Assembly: GCA_028280105.1 (NCBI GenBank)
Contig: JANQML010000044.1
Coordinates: forward strand, 1-60,942
Reading direction: 5' to 3'
DNA length: 60,942 bases
From: Desulfobacula sp.
Lineage (GTDB): Bacteria; Desulfobacterota; Desulfobacteria; Desulfobacterales; Desulfobacteraceae
In this document: piece by piece, positions 47,222 through 55,989 of the stretch
Layout: each line of letters opens with the position of its first letter
Numbering within the stretch: position 1 is the stretch's first letter
Program-made: the position numbers and the translations under genes
The notes under the pieces: model-generated
The model's input: only the letters and a program-made list of their open reading frames with translations
Databases searched by the model: none
Told to the model about the DNA's origin: nothing

Positions 47222-47250
47222 TTCATATTAAAAAAAAAACGGGCTGTCAA
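47222..47250 (-). promoter_or_regulatory. Promoter of the ABC operon leader with a 10-T spacer tract
   Basis: Minus-strand TTGACA (47245-47250), a 17-base spacer containing ten consecutive Ts (A-run 47230-47239), then TATGAA (47222-47227). The predicted leader is about 135 bases to the ATG at 47076. It also contains a small TCTGCCT-ga-AGGCAGA hairpin near its 5' end. Confidence 0.5.
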
Positions 47251-47302
47251 ACGAATACAGGATCTGAAATAAGGGTACCGGTTTTCCGTATGCATGAAAG
47301 GC

Positions 47303-47483
47303 CCAAATCCATCATCAAGTTTTTGTTTCGCATGTAGACCATGGGTTGCACCGCCTCCCTGGCCATCATACGGTGCCGGATGCAAGGCGACAAGGAGTGA
47401 CGACTGAGGGCGTATCAGCCATACTCCGCAGGGAGGAACGACCGCAGGCAACGCAGCAGGCGGGACCGTATGGTGGATCAGGG
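47303..47483. mobile_element. MITE-like element, copy 2
   Basis: 181 bases colinear with 6069-6251. It keeps the right end (ATGGTGGATCAGGG) and the shared internal blocks; the left end, CCCAAATCCATCAT, is a diverged inverted copy. It lies in the gap between the ABC operon promoter and ilvY. An internal CATACGG/CCGTATG pair could extend the fold. Confidence 0.7.
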
Positions 47484-47567
47484 GAATGGCGTTGCGGATA
47501 TTGAAACAAAATGATATCTATGTTCTGTATTTTTCAATGCAAAACAGATGACCCATGGATGTCAAAA

Positions 47568-48443
47568 ATGGATATCAGAAATTTAAGATTATTCAGGCAC
47601 CTGTCCGGAACACTTCATTTTGCCCGGACGGCCCGGGCCTGTTATATCACCCCTTCCGCCCTGACCCGCGTGATCCAGAGGCTGGAAGCCGAGGTGGGAG
47701 AACCCTTGTTTGTCCGGAATAACCGGTCGGTGGAATTGACGGCAGCGGGGATGTCGTTTAAGCGGTATGCAGATGATGTGCTGGAGCGATGGGAAAATCT
47801 TCACGATGAGTTGTCGGCTGAAAACAGACTTGAGGGTAAATTATCTTTGTACTGCTCGGTGACGGCTGCCTATGATATTTTGCCGAAAATCATTGCCGGA
47901 TATCGAAAAGCCCACCCCGGTGTGGGCATTCATCTTGAGACCGGCGACCCGGCCAAGGCTGTCCACAAGCTCATCAACCAGGATGCGGATGCGGTCATTA
48001 CCGCACGGCCGGATACGCTGTCCGCAACGCTTGCCTTTAAACCCCTCTACGAAACCCCACTGGTCTTTATCGCTCCAAAGAACCTTCCCGACATCGTGGT
48101 GCAGACCCGGGACGGCATTGACTGGGAAAAAAGTCCGCTGATCATCCCGGACCGGGGGTTGAGCCGGGAGCGGATCGACCAGTGGTTTGCCATGGAAAAT
48201 TTTATCCCCCGGATCTACTCTCAGGTGGCCGGAAATGAGGCCATCATCGTGATGGTCGGACTGGGATTCGGGATCGGCCTGGTTCCCCGGCTGGTACTTG
48301 AAAAGAATCCGTTTCTGTCCCAGGTCAGGATTTTGGACAATGCCCCGGAGCTGCCCGGGTTTATTGTGGGATTGTGCACCCGTAAGCAAAGCCTTGTCAA
48401 CCCGAGAGTCAAGGCGTTGTGGCAGATTGCCGGGGGCAGCTAA
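47568..48443 (+). CDS. ilvY: LysR-type activator IlvY
   Basis: About 291 aa. An N-terminal LysR HTH (MDIRNLRLFRHL ... FARTARACYITPSALTRVIQ) and the effector domain (LYCSVTAAYDILPKI ... GNEAIIVMVGLGFGIGLVP) align by memory with E. coli IlvY, whose protein begins MDLRDLKTF. The start at ATG 47568 is chosen for that match; 47559 and 47511 are longer options. IlvY activates ilvC in response to acetolactate and acetohydroxybutyrate. In E. coli the two genes are adjacent and divergent; here the ABC operon separates them. hrpB begins 2 bases after its stop. Confidence 0.88.
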   Translation: MDIRNLRLFRHLSGTLHFARTARACYITPSALTRVIQRLEAEVGEPLFVRNNRSVELTAAGMSFKRYADDVLERWENLHDELSAENRLEGKLSLYCSVTAAYDILPKIIAGYRKAHPGVGIHLETGDPAKAVHKLINQDADAVITARPDTLSATLAFKPLYETPLVFIAPKNLPDIVVQTRDGIDWEKSPLIIPDRGLSRERIDQWFAMENFIPRIYSQVAGNEAIIVMVGLGFGIGLVPRLVLEKNPFLSQVRILDNAPELPGFIVGLCTRKQSLVNPRVKALWQIAGGS

Positions 48444-48445
48444 TA

Positions 48446-51001
48446 ATGGAATTCCCGGTGGATCAGGTCATTGAAGAACTGAATCACGCATTGGTTCATC
48501 AAAAGCGGGCTGTTTTCCAGGCACCGCCCGGGGCCGGTAAAACCACCCGTGTTCCCATGGCCCTGCTCCGTGAACCCTGGCTTGAGAAAAAAAAGATCCT
48601 CATGCTTGAACCCCGTCGCCTGGCGGTCCGGTCCTGTGCCGCATATATGGCGGACCGGCTCAATGAACCCGTGGGCCAGACCATTGGTTACCGGGTCAGA
48701 ATGGATAAAAAAGTGAGTTCCGCCACCCGGATTGAGGTGGTCACCCAGGGGGTTTTTATCCGGATGATTCAAAATGATCCCGCACTTGAAGGGGTGGGGC
48801 TGGTCATATTTGACGAATTTCACGAAAGAAACCTGGCAAACGATCTCGGGTTTGCATTGTGCCTGGATGCCTCAGAGGCATTTTGCGAGCATTTAAGCGT
48901 GCTTGTCATGTCCGCCACCATGGACCATAAAGCCGTATCCGCTCTGATGGATCAGGCCCCTGTCATCCGGTCGCAAGGCCGGTCGTTTGAAGTGGAAACC
49001 CTCTATCTGAAATCAACGGACCGGATGAACCGGCGGATGCCTGTTGAACAGGCCTGTGCAATGGCGGTTCAACAGGCATTGAAACATACGCAGGGGGATA
49101 TCCTGGTCTTCTTGCCCGGCGTGGCTGAAATTCAACGGGTAAAAACCCGGCTGGACCCTATAGATGATGCAGAGATTCTTCTTCTTTACGGCAACCTTCC
49201 CTTTAAAGATCAGCGCCGGGTTTTTCAACCGGCCCGCCCCGGATTTCGGAAAATTGTTCTTTCCACATCCATTGCAGAAACCTCTCTGACCATTGACGGC
49301 ATCAAAGTCGTAATCGATTCCGGCCTGATGCGGGTTTCCGTATTTTCCGCAAGAACCGGCATGAGCCGGCTTGAAACAAGGCCGGTGTCCAAAGCGGCGG
49401 CAGACCAGCGGCGGGGAAGGGCCGGGCGGACGGCCAAGGGAATCTGCTACCGCCTCTGGTCGGAATATGAACACCGGATGCTGTCTTCCTATACCCTGCC
49501 CGAGGTGCTGACCGTTGATCTCTCCAATCTGGCATTGGAACTGGCTGCGTGGGGTGTCACGGATCCGGCGCCCCTCAAATGGATGGATGCGCCTGACCCG
49601 GTCCGGTTTGATCAGGCCCGGCAACTGCTGATCATGCTGGGGGGACTGGACGACAAAAACAGGATCACCGCCCATGGCAGGCAGATGGCCCGTATGGGGA
49701 TCCATCCCCGTCTGGCGCACATGATACTTATGGCAGAAGACGGTGACCAAGTCTGGTTGGCCTGCCTGATTGCCGCCCTGATCAGTGAACGGGATATTCT
49801 GATATTTGACTCGGGCGAGTCTGATCCGGATATCGGGTTGCGCCTGGAAGTGCTCCAGGATATTCTGGATAAAAAAAATAAAGGGTATCAAGGCTTTCGC
49901 GTCAAGGTGAAATTGGCCCGCCGCATTGTTCAAACCGCCTTGTTTTTTGAAGCTGCAGTGCAGACGGGTACGGGGAAAAGAGCGAGAGACCCCATTGATA
50001 TCGGTTGGGCAGGTGACCTTCTGGCCATGGCCTACCCGGACCGGGTGGCCAAAAAAAGAGCTCCGGGCGGCCTGATCTTTCTCATGGCATCCGGTAACGG
50101 TGCCTGCTTTAAAACCCCGGGTTTATTGACTGCCAATGAATATATCGTTGCCGCCCACCTGGATGACGGAAGAGGCCACGGTCACGCCAAAAACGCCGCT
50201 GTTTTTCTTGCCGCCGGATATTCAAAAGAAGAGCTGAAAAAGAGATTCAACCGGGAATTGACTCCCCGGGTTTCAATTGAATGGAATGATCATACCGGAT
50301 CCGTTCAGGTGGTTGAACAGGTCTTTTTTAAAAAGATACGGGTTGATGAAAAAAAGTTATCCGGTATTGATCCGGAAAAAAGCAGTGCCATCATGCTGGA
50401 GCAGATCAGAAAGAGGGGATTGCCCCTTCTTCCCTGGACCAAAAAGCTGAAGCGGCTGAGGGAACGGGTTGGTTTTTTAAAACAGGTGAACGGGTTCGAC
50501 CATTTGCCCGATCTGTCGGATACGAAACTGTTGCAGACATTGGAGCAGTGGCTGATGCCGTTTTTATCCGGTGTTCATTCATTGAAAACACTGGATAGGA
50601 TTGACCTTGAAGGGGCCATTTTTGCGATGATTCCCTGGGCGGACCAGCAGTTGGTCCGGACCCATGCGCCCACACACATCATTGTCCCGTCCGGCTCAAA
50701 AAAACCGTTGATTTACAGCCGCCGGGATGCTGTTCTGAAGGCGCCGGTATTGGAGGTGCGTCTACAGGAGATGTTTTCTCTTGAATCAACCCCTAAAATT
50801 GCCGGTCAATCGGTCCCTGTCACCCTTCACCTGTTGTCACCGGCGGGCCGGCCGGTTCAGATTACCAATGATCTGAAAAGCTTTTGGAAAAATACCTATC
50901 CGGATGTCAAAAAAGATTTGAAAGGGCGGTATCCCAAACATTATTGGCCGGACGATCCCATATCGGCGGTCCCGACAAGCCGTGTCAGACCCAAAAGATA
51001 G
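48446..51001 (+). CDS. hrpB: ATP-dependent RNA helicase-like protein HrpB
   Basis: 851 aa from the ATG at 48446, with a GGGGG ribosome site; the GTG at 48419 lies inside ilvY. DEAH-family helicase: motif I PPGAGKTTR, motif II as DEFHER (HrpB uses DEFH), motif III SATMD, motif VI QRRGRAGRTAKG, then the HrpB-specific C-terminal domain (DDPISAVPTSRVRPK at the end). The cellular role of HrpB is poorly defined in all bacteria. Probably co-transcribed with ilvY. Confidence 0.93.
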   Translation: MEFPVDQVIEELNHALVHQKRAVFQAPPGAGKTTRVPMALLREPWLEKKKILMLEPRRLAVRSCAAYMADRLNEPVGQTIGYRVRMDKKVSSATRIEVVTQGVFIRMIQNDPALEGVGLVIFDEFHERNLANDLGFALCLDASEAFCEHLSVLVMSATMDHKAVSALMDQAPVIRSQGRSFEVETLYLKSTDRMNRRMPVEQACAMAVQQALKHTQGDILVFLPGVAEIQRVKTRLDPIDDAEILLLYGNLPFKDQRRVFQPARPGFRKIVLSTSIAETSLTIDGIKVVIDSGLMRVSVFSARTGMSRLETRPVSKAAADQRRGRAGRTAKGICYRLWSEYEHRMLSSYTLPEVLTVDLSNLALELAAWGVTDPAPLKWMDAPDPVRFDQARQLLIMLGGLDDKNRITAHGRQMARMGIHPRLAHMILMAEDGDQVWLACLIAALISERDILIFDSGESDPDIGLRLEVLQDILDKKNKGYQGFRVKVKLARRIVQTALFFEAAVQTGTGKRARDPIDIGWAGDLLAMAYPDRVAKKRAPGGLIFLMASGNGACFKTPGLLTANEYIVAAHLDDGRGHGHAKNAAVFLAAGYSKEELKKRFNRELTPRVSIEWNDHTGSVQVVEQVFFKKIRVDEKKLSGIDPEKSSAIMLEQIRKRGLPLLPWTKKLKRLRERVGFLKQVNGFDHLPDLSDTKLLQTLEQWLMPFLSGVHSLKTLDRIDLEGAIFAMIPWADQQLVRTHAPTHIIVPSGSKKPLIYSRRDAVLKAPVLEVRLQEMFSLESTPKIAGQSVPVTLHLLSPAGRPVQITNDLKSFWKNTYPDVKKDLKGRYPKHYWPDDPISAVPTSRVRPKR

Positions 51002-51107
51002 TCTTCTTTCTTTTTTATCTTGACAAACCCCGGGTCTGCACATGATAAATACTACCAACAGGTTAGGACCGGATCTTTCACTATGTAAGAATAAACGGGA
51101 AAAAACG

Positions 51108-52304
51108 ATGAATCGATATGTTTGGATTGCTTTGGTCTGTTTTTTTACAGGCTTCAACTCCCCGGCATTCTGCCAGTCATGGGATGATATTGTTAAAAAC
51201 GCGTCAGGACAGACCATCTATTTTAATGCCTGGGGAGGTTCCCAGCCGATCAACGATTATATTAAATGGGCATCGGATCAGGTCAAAAAGGATTACGGTA
51301 TTCAGGTCAACCACGTTAAAGTGACAGACATCAGTGAAGTGGTGTCCAGAATTCTGGTGGAAAAATCGGCGAACCGGCATACCAAGGGAAGTGTGGATCT
51401 GATGTGGATTAACGGTGAAAACTTTAAAGCCATGAAAGAGAACCGGCTCCTGTTCGGCCCGTTCTCACACCTGCTGCCCAATTACGCCCTTGTGGACACC
51501 AAAAATAAAAAGAATCTCTTATTTGATTTTACCGTACCAGTGGATCATATGGAATCTCCCTGGGGAATGGCCCAGCTTGTTTTCATGTACGATACCCGGC
51601 AAGTGACGGCACCGCCCAAGAGTATGAAAGAACTGCTTGACTTTGCCCGCAGCAATCCCGGGCGCTTCACCTACCCGGCCATTCCCGAATTTCACGGCAC
51701 CACCTTTATTAAACAGGCCCTGATCGAGTTGATTGACGATCCGGATGTTCTTAACCGGCCGGTGGCCGAGTCGGATTTTGAGGCCGTCACCCGGCCGCTC
51801 TGGCAGTTTCTCGATCAGCTTCAGCCCTATTTGTGGCGGAAAGGGACCACGTATCCGGCCGGGGCATCCCAGATGCTCAATCTGTTAAATGATACGGAGA
51901 TCTTTATTTCCCTTAGTTTTAATCCCAATTCAGCCAGTAACGCCATTGAAAACGGTGAATTGCCCGATACGGTCAGAACCTATGTCCACTCCGGCGGCAC
52001 CATCGGAAATGCCCATTTTTTAGGCATCCCGTTTAACTCTTCCGCCAAAGAGGCCGCCATGGTCTTTGCCAACTTTTTATTAAGCCCAAAAGCCCAGGCC
52101 AGAAAATCAAATCCCAAAATCTGGGGAGATCCCACGGTCCTGGATATCAACCAATTGCCAGCATCCCAAAAAAAACTGTTCGATGCCGTTCCCAAAGGCA
52201 TTGCCACCCTGACCCCGGAACAACTGGGTAAAACCCTGCCTGAACCCCACTCTTCATGGGTCAGGGCACTGGAGAAAGAGTGGCTGCGGCGGTATAGCAA
52301 ATAA
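51108..52304 (+). CDS. ynjB: ABC transporter substrate-binding protein, YnjB family
   Basis: 398 aa from the ATG at 51108 (MNRYVWIALVCFF signal peptide, cleavage near AFCQ-S); the in-frame ATG at 51042 would put a charged tail before the signal. Motifs: IYFNAWGGSQPINDYI, GSVDLMWINGENF and WRKGTTYPAGASQM, typical of YnjB. The substrate of YnjBCD is not established; thiamine- or spermidine-like importers are the nearest relatives. It heads ynjB-C-D-F. Confidence 0.88.
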   Translation: MNRYVWIALVCFFTGFNSPAFCQSWDDIVKNASGQTIYFNAWGGSQPINDYIKWASDQVKKDYGIQVNHVKVTDISEVVSRILVEKSANRHTKGSVDLMWINGENFKAMKENRLLFGPFSHLLPNYALVDTKNKKNLLFDFTVPVDHMESPWGMAQLVFMYDTRQVTAPPKSMKELLDFARSNPGRFTYPAIPEFHGTTFIKQALIELIDDPDVLNRPVAESDFEAVTRPLWQFLDQLQPYLWRKGTTYPAGASQMLNLLNDTEIFISLSFNPNSASNAIENGELPDTVRTYVHSGGTIGNAHFLGIPFNSSAKEAAMVFANFLLSPKAQARKSNPKIWGDPTVLDINQLPASQKKLFDAVPKGIATLTPEQLGKTLPEPHSSWVRALEKEWLRRYSK

Positions 52305-52345
52305 GCCGGATAACACGAATCACGCGGATCAAACGAATAACAGGA

Positions 52346-54061
52346 ATGAATAAAACCCAGCCCCCGGATAAACGCCGGTTTTTTCCGTTGTTCATCCTGG
52401 TGACCTTTTCAACGACCATCCTGTCCGGGGTGGCCGGCACACTGCTGCCTTCGGTGGGATTTTTGCCGGTGATCGGCCATACCCGGATGACCATTCAACC
52501 CTGGATTGACTTTTTCGCATACCCGGGGGTGTTAACCAGCATCTTCATCTCTCTGTTTTCCGGTTTAACAGCGGCCGTATCCGTAGTGGTGCTGGCCTTT
52601 TTGTTTGTCTGTTTTTCTTACGGTACAAGGGTCTGGCGATTGTTTGAACAGTTTTTATCCCCGGTTTTATCCATTCCCCATGCCGCATTTGCCGTGGGGT
52701 TTGCATTTCTGATCGCCCCGTCAGGATGGCTGGTCCGGGTGGTGTCACCCGGATTGACCGGTTTTACACATCCGCCGGACTGGATACTTCTCAACGATCC
52801 CTATGGTCTGAGCCTGACCTTTGCCCTGGTGATCAAAGAGTTTCCCTTTCTTATCCTGGTGATCATGGGTGCCCTGGGCCAGATGAACGTCAGGAAAATC
52901 CTTACGGTGGGCAAATCCATGGGTTACTCAAAGGAACAGGTCTGGTTTAAGGTGTTGATCCCGCAATTGTATCCCCGTTTAAGGCTGTCGGTTTACGCCA
53001 TTGTCGCCTATTCTCTTTCCGTGGTGGATATGGCGATTCTGCTGGGCCCGGGTTCGCCTCCCACTCTGGCCGTGCTGATTTTACAATGGTGCAATAATCC
53101 GGATGTCAATCTCAAACTCATGGCCAGTGTGGGGTCGATTGTTCTGCTTTTAATTGTGATCGGATCTGTTTTTCTGATCCGGATATCGGAGAAAATTACC
53201 GGCATCCTGACACGCGGCTGGGTGAGCAATGGGGGCCGTGTATCCATACTTGCCGTATTTAAGCCGGTTATCCGGCTCAAAGGAATCGTGATTCTTATCG
53301 TCACGTTTTTGTCGTCCGTTACCCTGATCATCTGGTCGATGACTTGGCAATGGCGGTTTCCGGATATCCTTCCCAAAACATGGACCCTGAGGTTCTGGGA
53401 GAAAGGGATCATGTCCAGCCTGGACCCCCTGACGGTTACCGTTCTTACCGGTGCGGCCGCATCCTTTGTCGCACTGGTGCTGGCCATTGGGTGCATGGAG
53501 TATGATCTGGCTTTAAAAAATACAAAAAAAAAGGTCGGCCTGAGCCGGTATATTAGCTGGTTTATTTACCTGCCGCTGCTGATTCCCCAGGTCAGTTTCA
53601 TGGCCGGCGTGCAACTGCTGCTGGTCCTTCTGAATCTCGACGGCCGTTGGGTGGTACTGGTCTGGTCCCACCTGCTTTTTGTGCTGCCCTATACGTTTAT
53701 CGTGTTAAGCGGGACATATAAGGCCTTTGATAACCGGATGAGCGATCAGGCGATTATTTTGGGAAAATCCTATATCAAAGCCCTGTTCCGGGTAAAGCTG
53801 CCCATGCTGCTTCGTCCGATTCTCTTTGCCTTTGCCATCGGGTTTTCCGTGAGTGTGGCCCAGTATATTCCAACGGTATTGATCGGGGCAGGACGATTTT
53901 CCACCATTACCACGGAAGTGGTGAATATTGCCGCCGGACCGGACCGCCGGGTGCTTGCCGTTTACGCTCTGATTCAGCAACTGCTGCCCTTGCTGATCTA
54001 TGCCCTGGCCATCATGATTCCCAAGATTTTGTTTTACAATAGAAAACAAATGCAGGTATAA
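52346..54061 (+). CDS. ynjC: ABC transporter permease, YnjC family (fused double permease)
   Basis: 571-aa inner-membrane protein with about 12 hydrophobic segments arranged as two binding-protein-dependent permease halves. Each has an EAA-type loop (GKSMGYSKEQVWFKVLIPQL in the first; GKSYIKALFRVKLPML in the second). A single fused permease means one chain replaces the usual dimer. It is 41 bases after ynjB and 10 bases before ynjD. Confidence 0.9.
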   Translation: MNKTQPPDKRRFFPLFILVTFSTTILSGVAGTLLPSVGFLPVIGHTRMTIQPWIDFFAYPGVLTSIFISLFSGLTAAVSVVVLAFLFVCFSYGTRVWRLFEQFLSPVLSIPHAAFAVGFAFLIAPSGWLVRVVSPGLTGFTHPPDWILLNDPYGLSLTFALVIKEFPFLILVIMGALGQMNVRKILTVGKSMGYSKEQVWFKVLIPQLYPRLRLSVYAIVAYSLSVVDMAILLGPGSPPTLAVLILQWCNNPDVNLKLMASVGSIVLLLIVIGSVFLIRISEKITGILTRGWVSNGGRVSILAVFKPVIRLKGIVILIVTFLSSVTLIIWSMTWQWRFPDILPKTWTLRFWEKGIMSSLDPLTVTVLTGAAASFVALVLAIGCMEYDLALKNTKKKVGLSRYISWFIYLPLLIPQVSFMAGVQLLLVLLNLDGRWVVLVWSHLLFVLPYTFIVLSGTYKAFDNRMSDQAIILGKSYIKALFRVKLPMLLRPILFAFAIGFSVSVAQYIPTVLIGAGRFSTITTEVVNIAAGPDRRVLAVYALIQQLLPLLIYALAIMIPKILFYNRKQMQV

Positions 54062-54071
54062 CGGATAGAGA

Positions 54072-54710
54072 ATGACGCTTGAACTTAGAAATATGTGCGT
54101 GTTCAATCAGGAGGGGGCCCTGTTCGATCCCATTGATTTGACAATCGAGCCGGGCGAAATCGCCACCATTATGGGATCTTCCGGTTGTGGAAAGTCGACC
54201 CTGCTGTCGGCGGTTGCCGGCAGCCTGGATCCGGTCTTCTCGTTGAGCGGAACGATTCTGCTCCACTCGGAAGAGATGATCCGTCTGCCCATGGAAAAGA
54301 GAAACATCGGCATCCTGTTTCAGGATGATCTCTTATTTCCGAATATGAGCATCGGTGCCAATTTATCCTTTGCGCTGGCAGCCTCGATTCCGGCCCAAAA
54401 AAGGCGGGTCATGGTGGGGGAAGCATTGGATAAGGCCGGGCTTTCCGGCTATGAAAATCGGGATCCCGCCAGTCTTTCCGGCGGCCAGAAAGCCAGGGTC
54501 AGCCTGGTCAGAAGCCTTTTGGCCCAACCGGCCGCCCTGTTGCTGGATGAACCGTTCTCCAAGCTGGACCAGACATTGAAGCAGCGGATTCGAACCTTTG
54601 TTTTTTCCCAGATCCGTCAAATGCGGATTCCGGCGTTGCTGGTCACCCATGACCCAAGTGACTGCCCGGTCAACGGGAAGATCATCAACCTGGTCAGGAA
54701 AGAAGGATAA
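54072..54710 (+). CDS. ynjD: ABC transporter ATPase, YnjD family
   Basis: 212-aa cytosolic ATPase. Walker A GSSGCGKSTLL, Q-loop LFQDDLLFPNM, signature SLSGGQKARVSLVRS, Walker B LLLDEPFSKLD and the switch His in LVTHDPSDC. It is shorter than most ABC ATPases and lacks a C-terminal regulatory domain, as is normal for YnjD. It lies 3 bases before the phosphatidyltransferase gene. Confidence 0.92.
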   Translation: MTLELRNMCVFNQEGALFDPIDLTIEPGEIATIMGSSGCGKSTLLSAVAGSLDPVFSLSGTILLHSEEMIRLPMEKRNIGILFQDDLLFPNMSIGANLSFALAASIPAQKRRVMVGEALDKAGLSGYENRDPASLSGGQKARVSLVRSLLAQPAALLLDEPFSKLDQTLKQRIRTFVFSQIRQMRIPALLVTHDPSDCPVNGKIINLVRKEG

Positions 54711-54713
54711 TCC

Positions 54714-55352
54714 ATGTTTGACCCGATGGCCAACCGGTTGCTGCGATGGCCGTTAGACTCCGTCGCACTCATGCTCAGAAAAAGACAGGTTCACCCGGAC
54801 CATGTCACGCTGGCCGGTTTCGGTTTCGGTCTGGTTGCCGCCATCATGATCTGGGCGGGGTGGTACACGGCCGGCCTCTGTTTTATCCTTATCAACCGGG
54901 TGATGGACGGTCTGGACGGGGCACTGGCACGCCAGACCCGGGCCACGGATGCGGGGGGATTTCTCGATATCTGCCTGGATTTTCTATTTTATTCAATCAT
55001 TGTGACCGGGTTTGCTTTATCCGATCCCGCAGCCAATGCCGTTGCGGCGGTGATCCTGTTATTCTGCTTTGTGGGAACCGGCACCAGTTTTCTGGCATTT
55101 GCCATCATGGCGCAAAAGCACGATCTGGATAATATGGCATATCCCAACAAATCCATGTATTATATGGGGGGGCTGACCGAAGGAACAGAGACGATTTTTT
55201 TATTCATACTGATCTGTCTCTTTCCCGGCCATTTTTCTCTACTGGCGTATGGATTTGCCGTTTTGTGTGTGTTAACAACCGTTTCCCGGATTGTATCCGG
55301 ATATCTGACATTAAAAACAATCCGGGAAAAGACCGGGAACCCCCCTGAATAA
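54714..55352 (+). CDS. ynjF: CDP-alcohol phosphatidyltransferase, YnjF-like
   Basis: 212-aa membrane enzyme with the complete CDP-alcohol motif D65-G-x-D-G-x-x-A-R-x8-G-x3-D-x3-D89 (MDGLDGALARQT ... GGFLDICLDF) and about five to six helices. It transfers a phosphoalcohol from CDP-diacylglycerol or a similar donor; the acceptor is unknown. E. coli ynjF also sits beside ynjBCD, so this order is conserved over a large distance and hints at a shared function. Confidence 0.85.
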   Translation: MFDPMANRLLRWPLDSVALMLRKRQVHPDHVTLAGFGFGLVAAIMIWAGWYTAGLCFILINRVMDGLDGALARQTRATDAGGFLDICLDFLFYSIIVTGFALSDPAANAVAAVILLFCFVGTGTSFLAFAIMAQKHDLDNMAYPNKSMYYMGGLTEGTETIFLFILICLFPGHFSLLAYGFAVLCVLTTVSRIVSGYLTLKTIREKTGNPPE

Positions 55353-55431
55353 AAAATGCAGGGATTTGAAACCCGGTTTAAGGGGCTGACTGTAAAGGCC
55401 GGTTCATCTCAACAAAAGAAAGTTTGAAAAT

Positions 55432-55989
55432 ATGGATATAAAATTTTGCACCGATTGCGGCAGTCCCACTCAATTGAAGATTCCGGCAGACGATGACCAT
55501 GTCCGGGCAATCTGTGAAAAATGCGGGCAGGTGCATTACAGCAATCCCAAGATGGTGGTGGGATCCATCCCCGAGTATGAGGGGAAAATTTTATTGTGCC
55601 GACGAAATATAGAACCGCAAAAAGGCCTGTGGACCCTTCCGGCCGGGTACCTTGAAAACGGAGAATCGGTTCAGCAGGGTGCGGTTCGCGAAACCCTGGA
55701 AGAGACCCGGGCCGTGGTTGAGATCGTTGAGCCCTACCGGATGTTTAATATCGTCTTTGTGGACCAGATCTATCTGATGTTCCGGGCCCGGATGAAAACG
55801 GACCGGTTCGGTCCCACAAAAGAGAGTATCGAGGTCCGCCTGTTTGATGAAACAGAGATTCCCTGGGACCGGATTGCCTTTAAGGTGATCCGCCAAACCC
55901 TTGAACACTATTTTGAGGATCGCAAAAACAATCTGTTTTCATTCGGTATTTTTGATATTCATTCTAAACTGAGGAAACCCGATGGATAA
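55432..55989 (+). CDS. Zinc-ribbon Nudix hydrolase
   Basis: 185 aa. An N-terminal zinc ribbon with C6, C9, C28 and C31 (FCTDCGS; ICEKCGQ) is followed by a Nudix fold with box G72-x5-E78-x7-R86-E87-x2-E90-E91 (GYLENGESVQQGAVRETLEE). The layout recalls NudC-type NADH or ADP-ribose pyrophosphatases but lacks the NudC SQPWPFP motif. The substrate is not assigned. The stop overlaps the CheY-like gene by 8 bases. Confidence 0.9.
   Translation: MDIKFCTDCGSPTQLKIPADDDHVRAICEKCGQVHYSNPKMVVGSIPEYEGKILLCRRNIEPQKGLWTLPAGYLENGESVQQGAVRETLEETRAVVEIVEPYRMFNIVFVDQIYLMFRARMKTDRFGPTKESIEVRLFDETEIPWDRIAFKVIRQTLEHYFEDRKNNLFSFGIFDIHSKLRKPDG

Noticed and set aside
49013-49933. Antisense frame of 306 codons in hrpB
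   Set aside because: Opposite the helicase motifs of hrpB; a typical shadow in GC-richer coding DNA.
52305-52345. Short CACGAATCACGCGGATCAA-type simple repeat between ynjB and ynjC
   Set aside because: Forty bases of degenerate repetition with no dyad or conserved spacing; too short to call an element.
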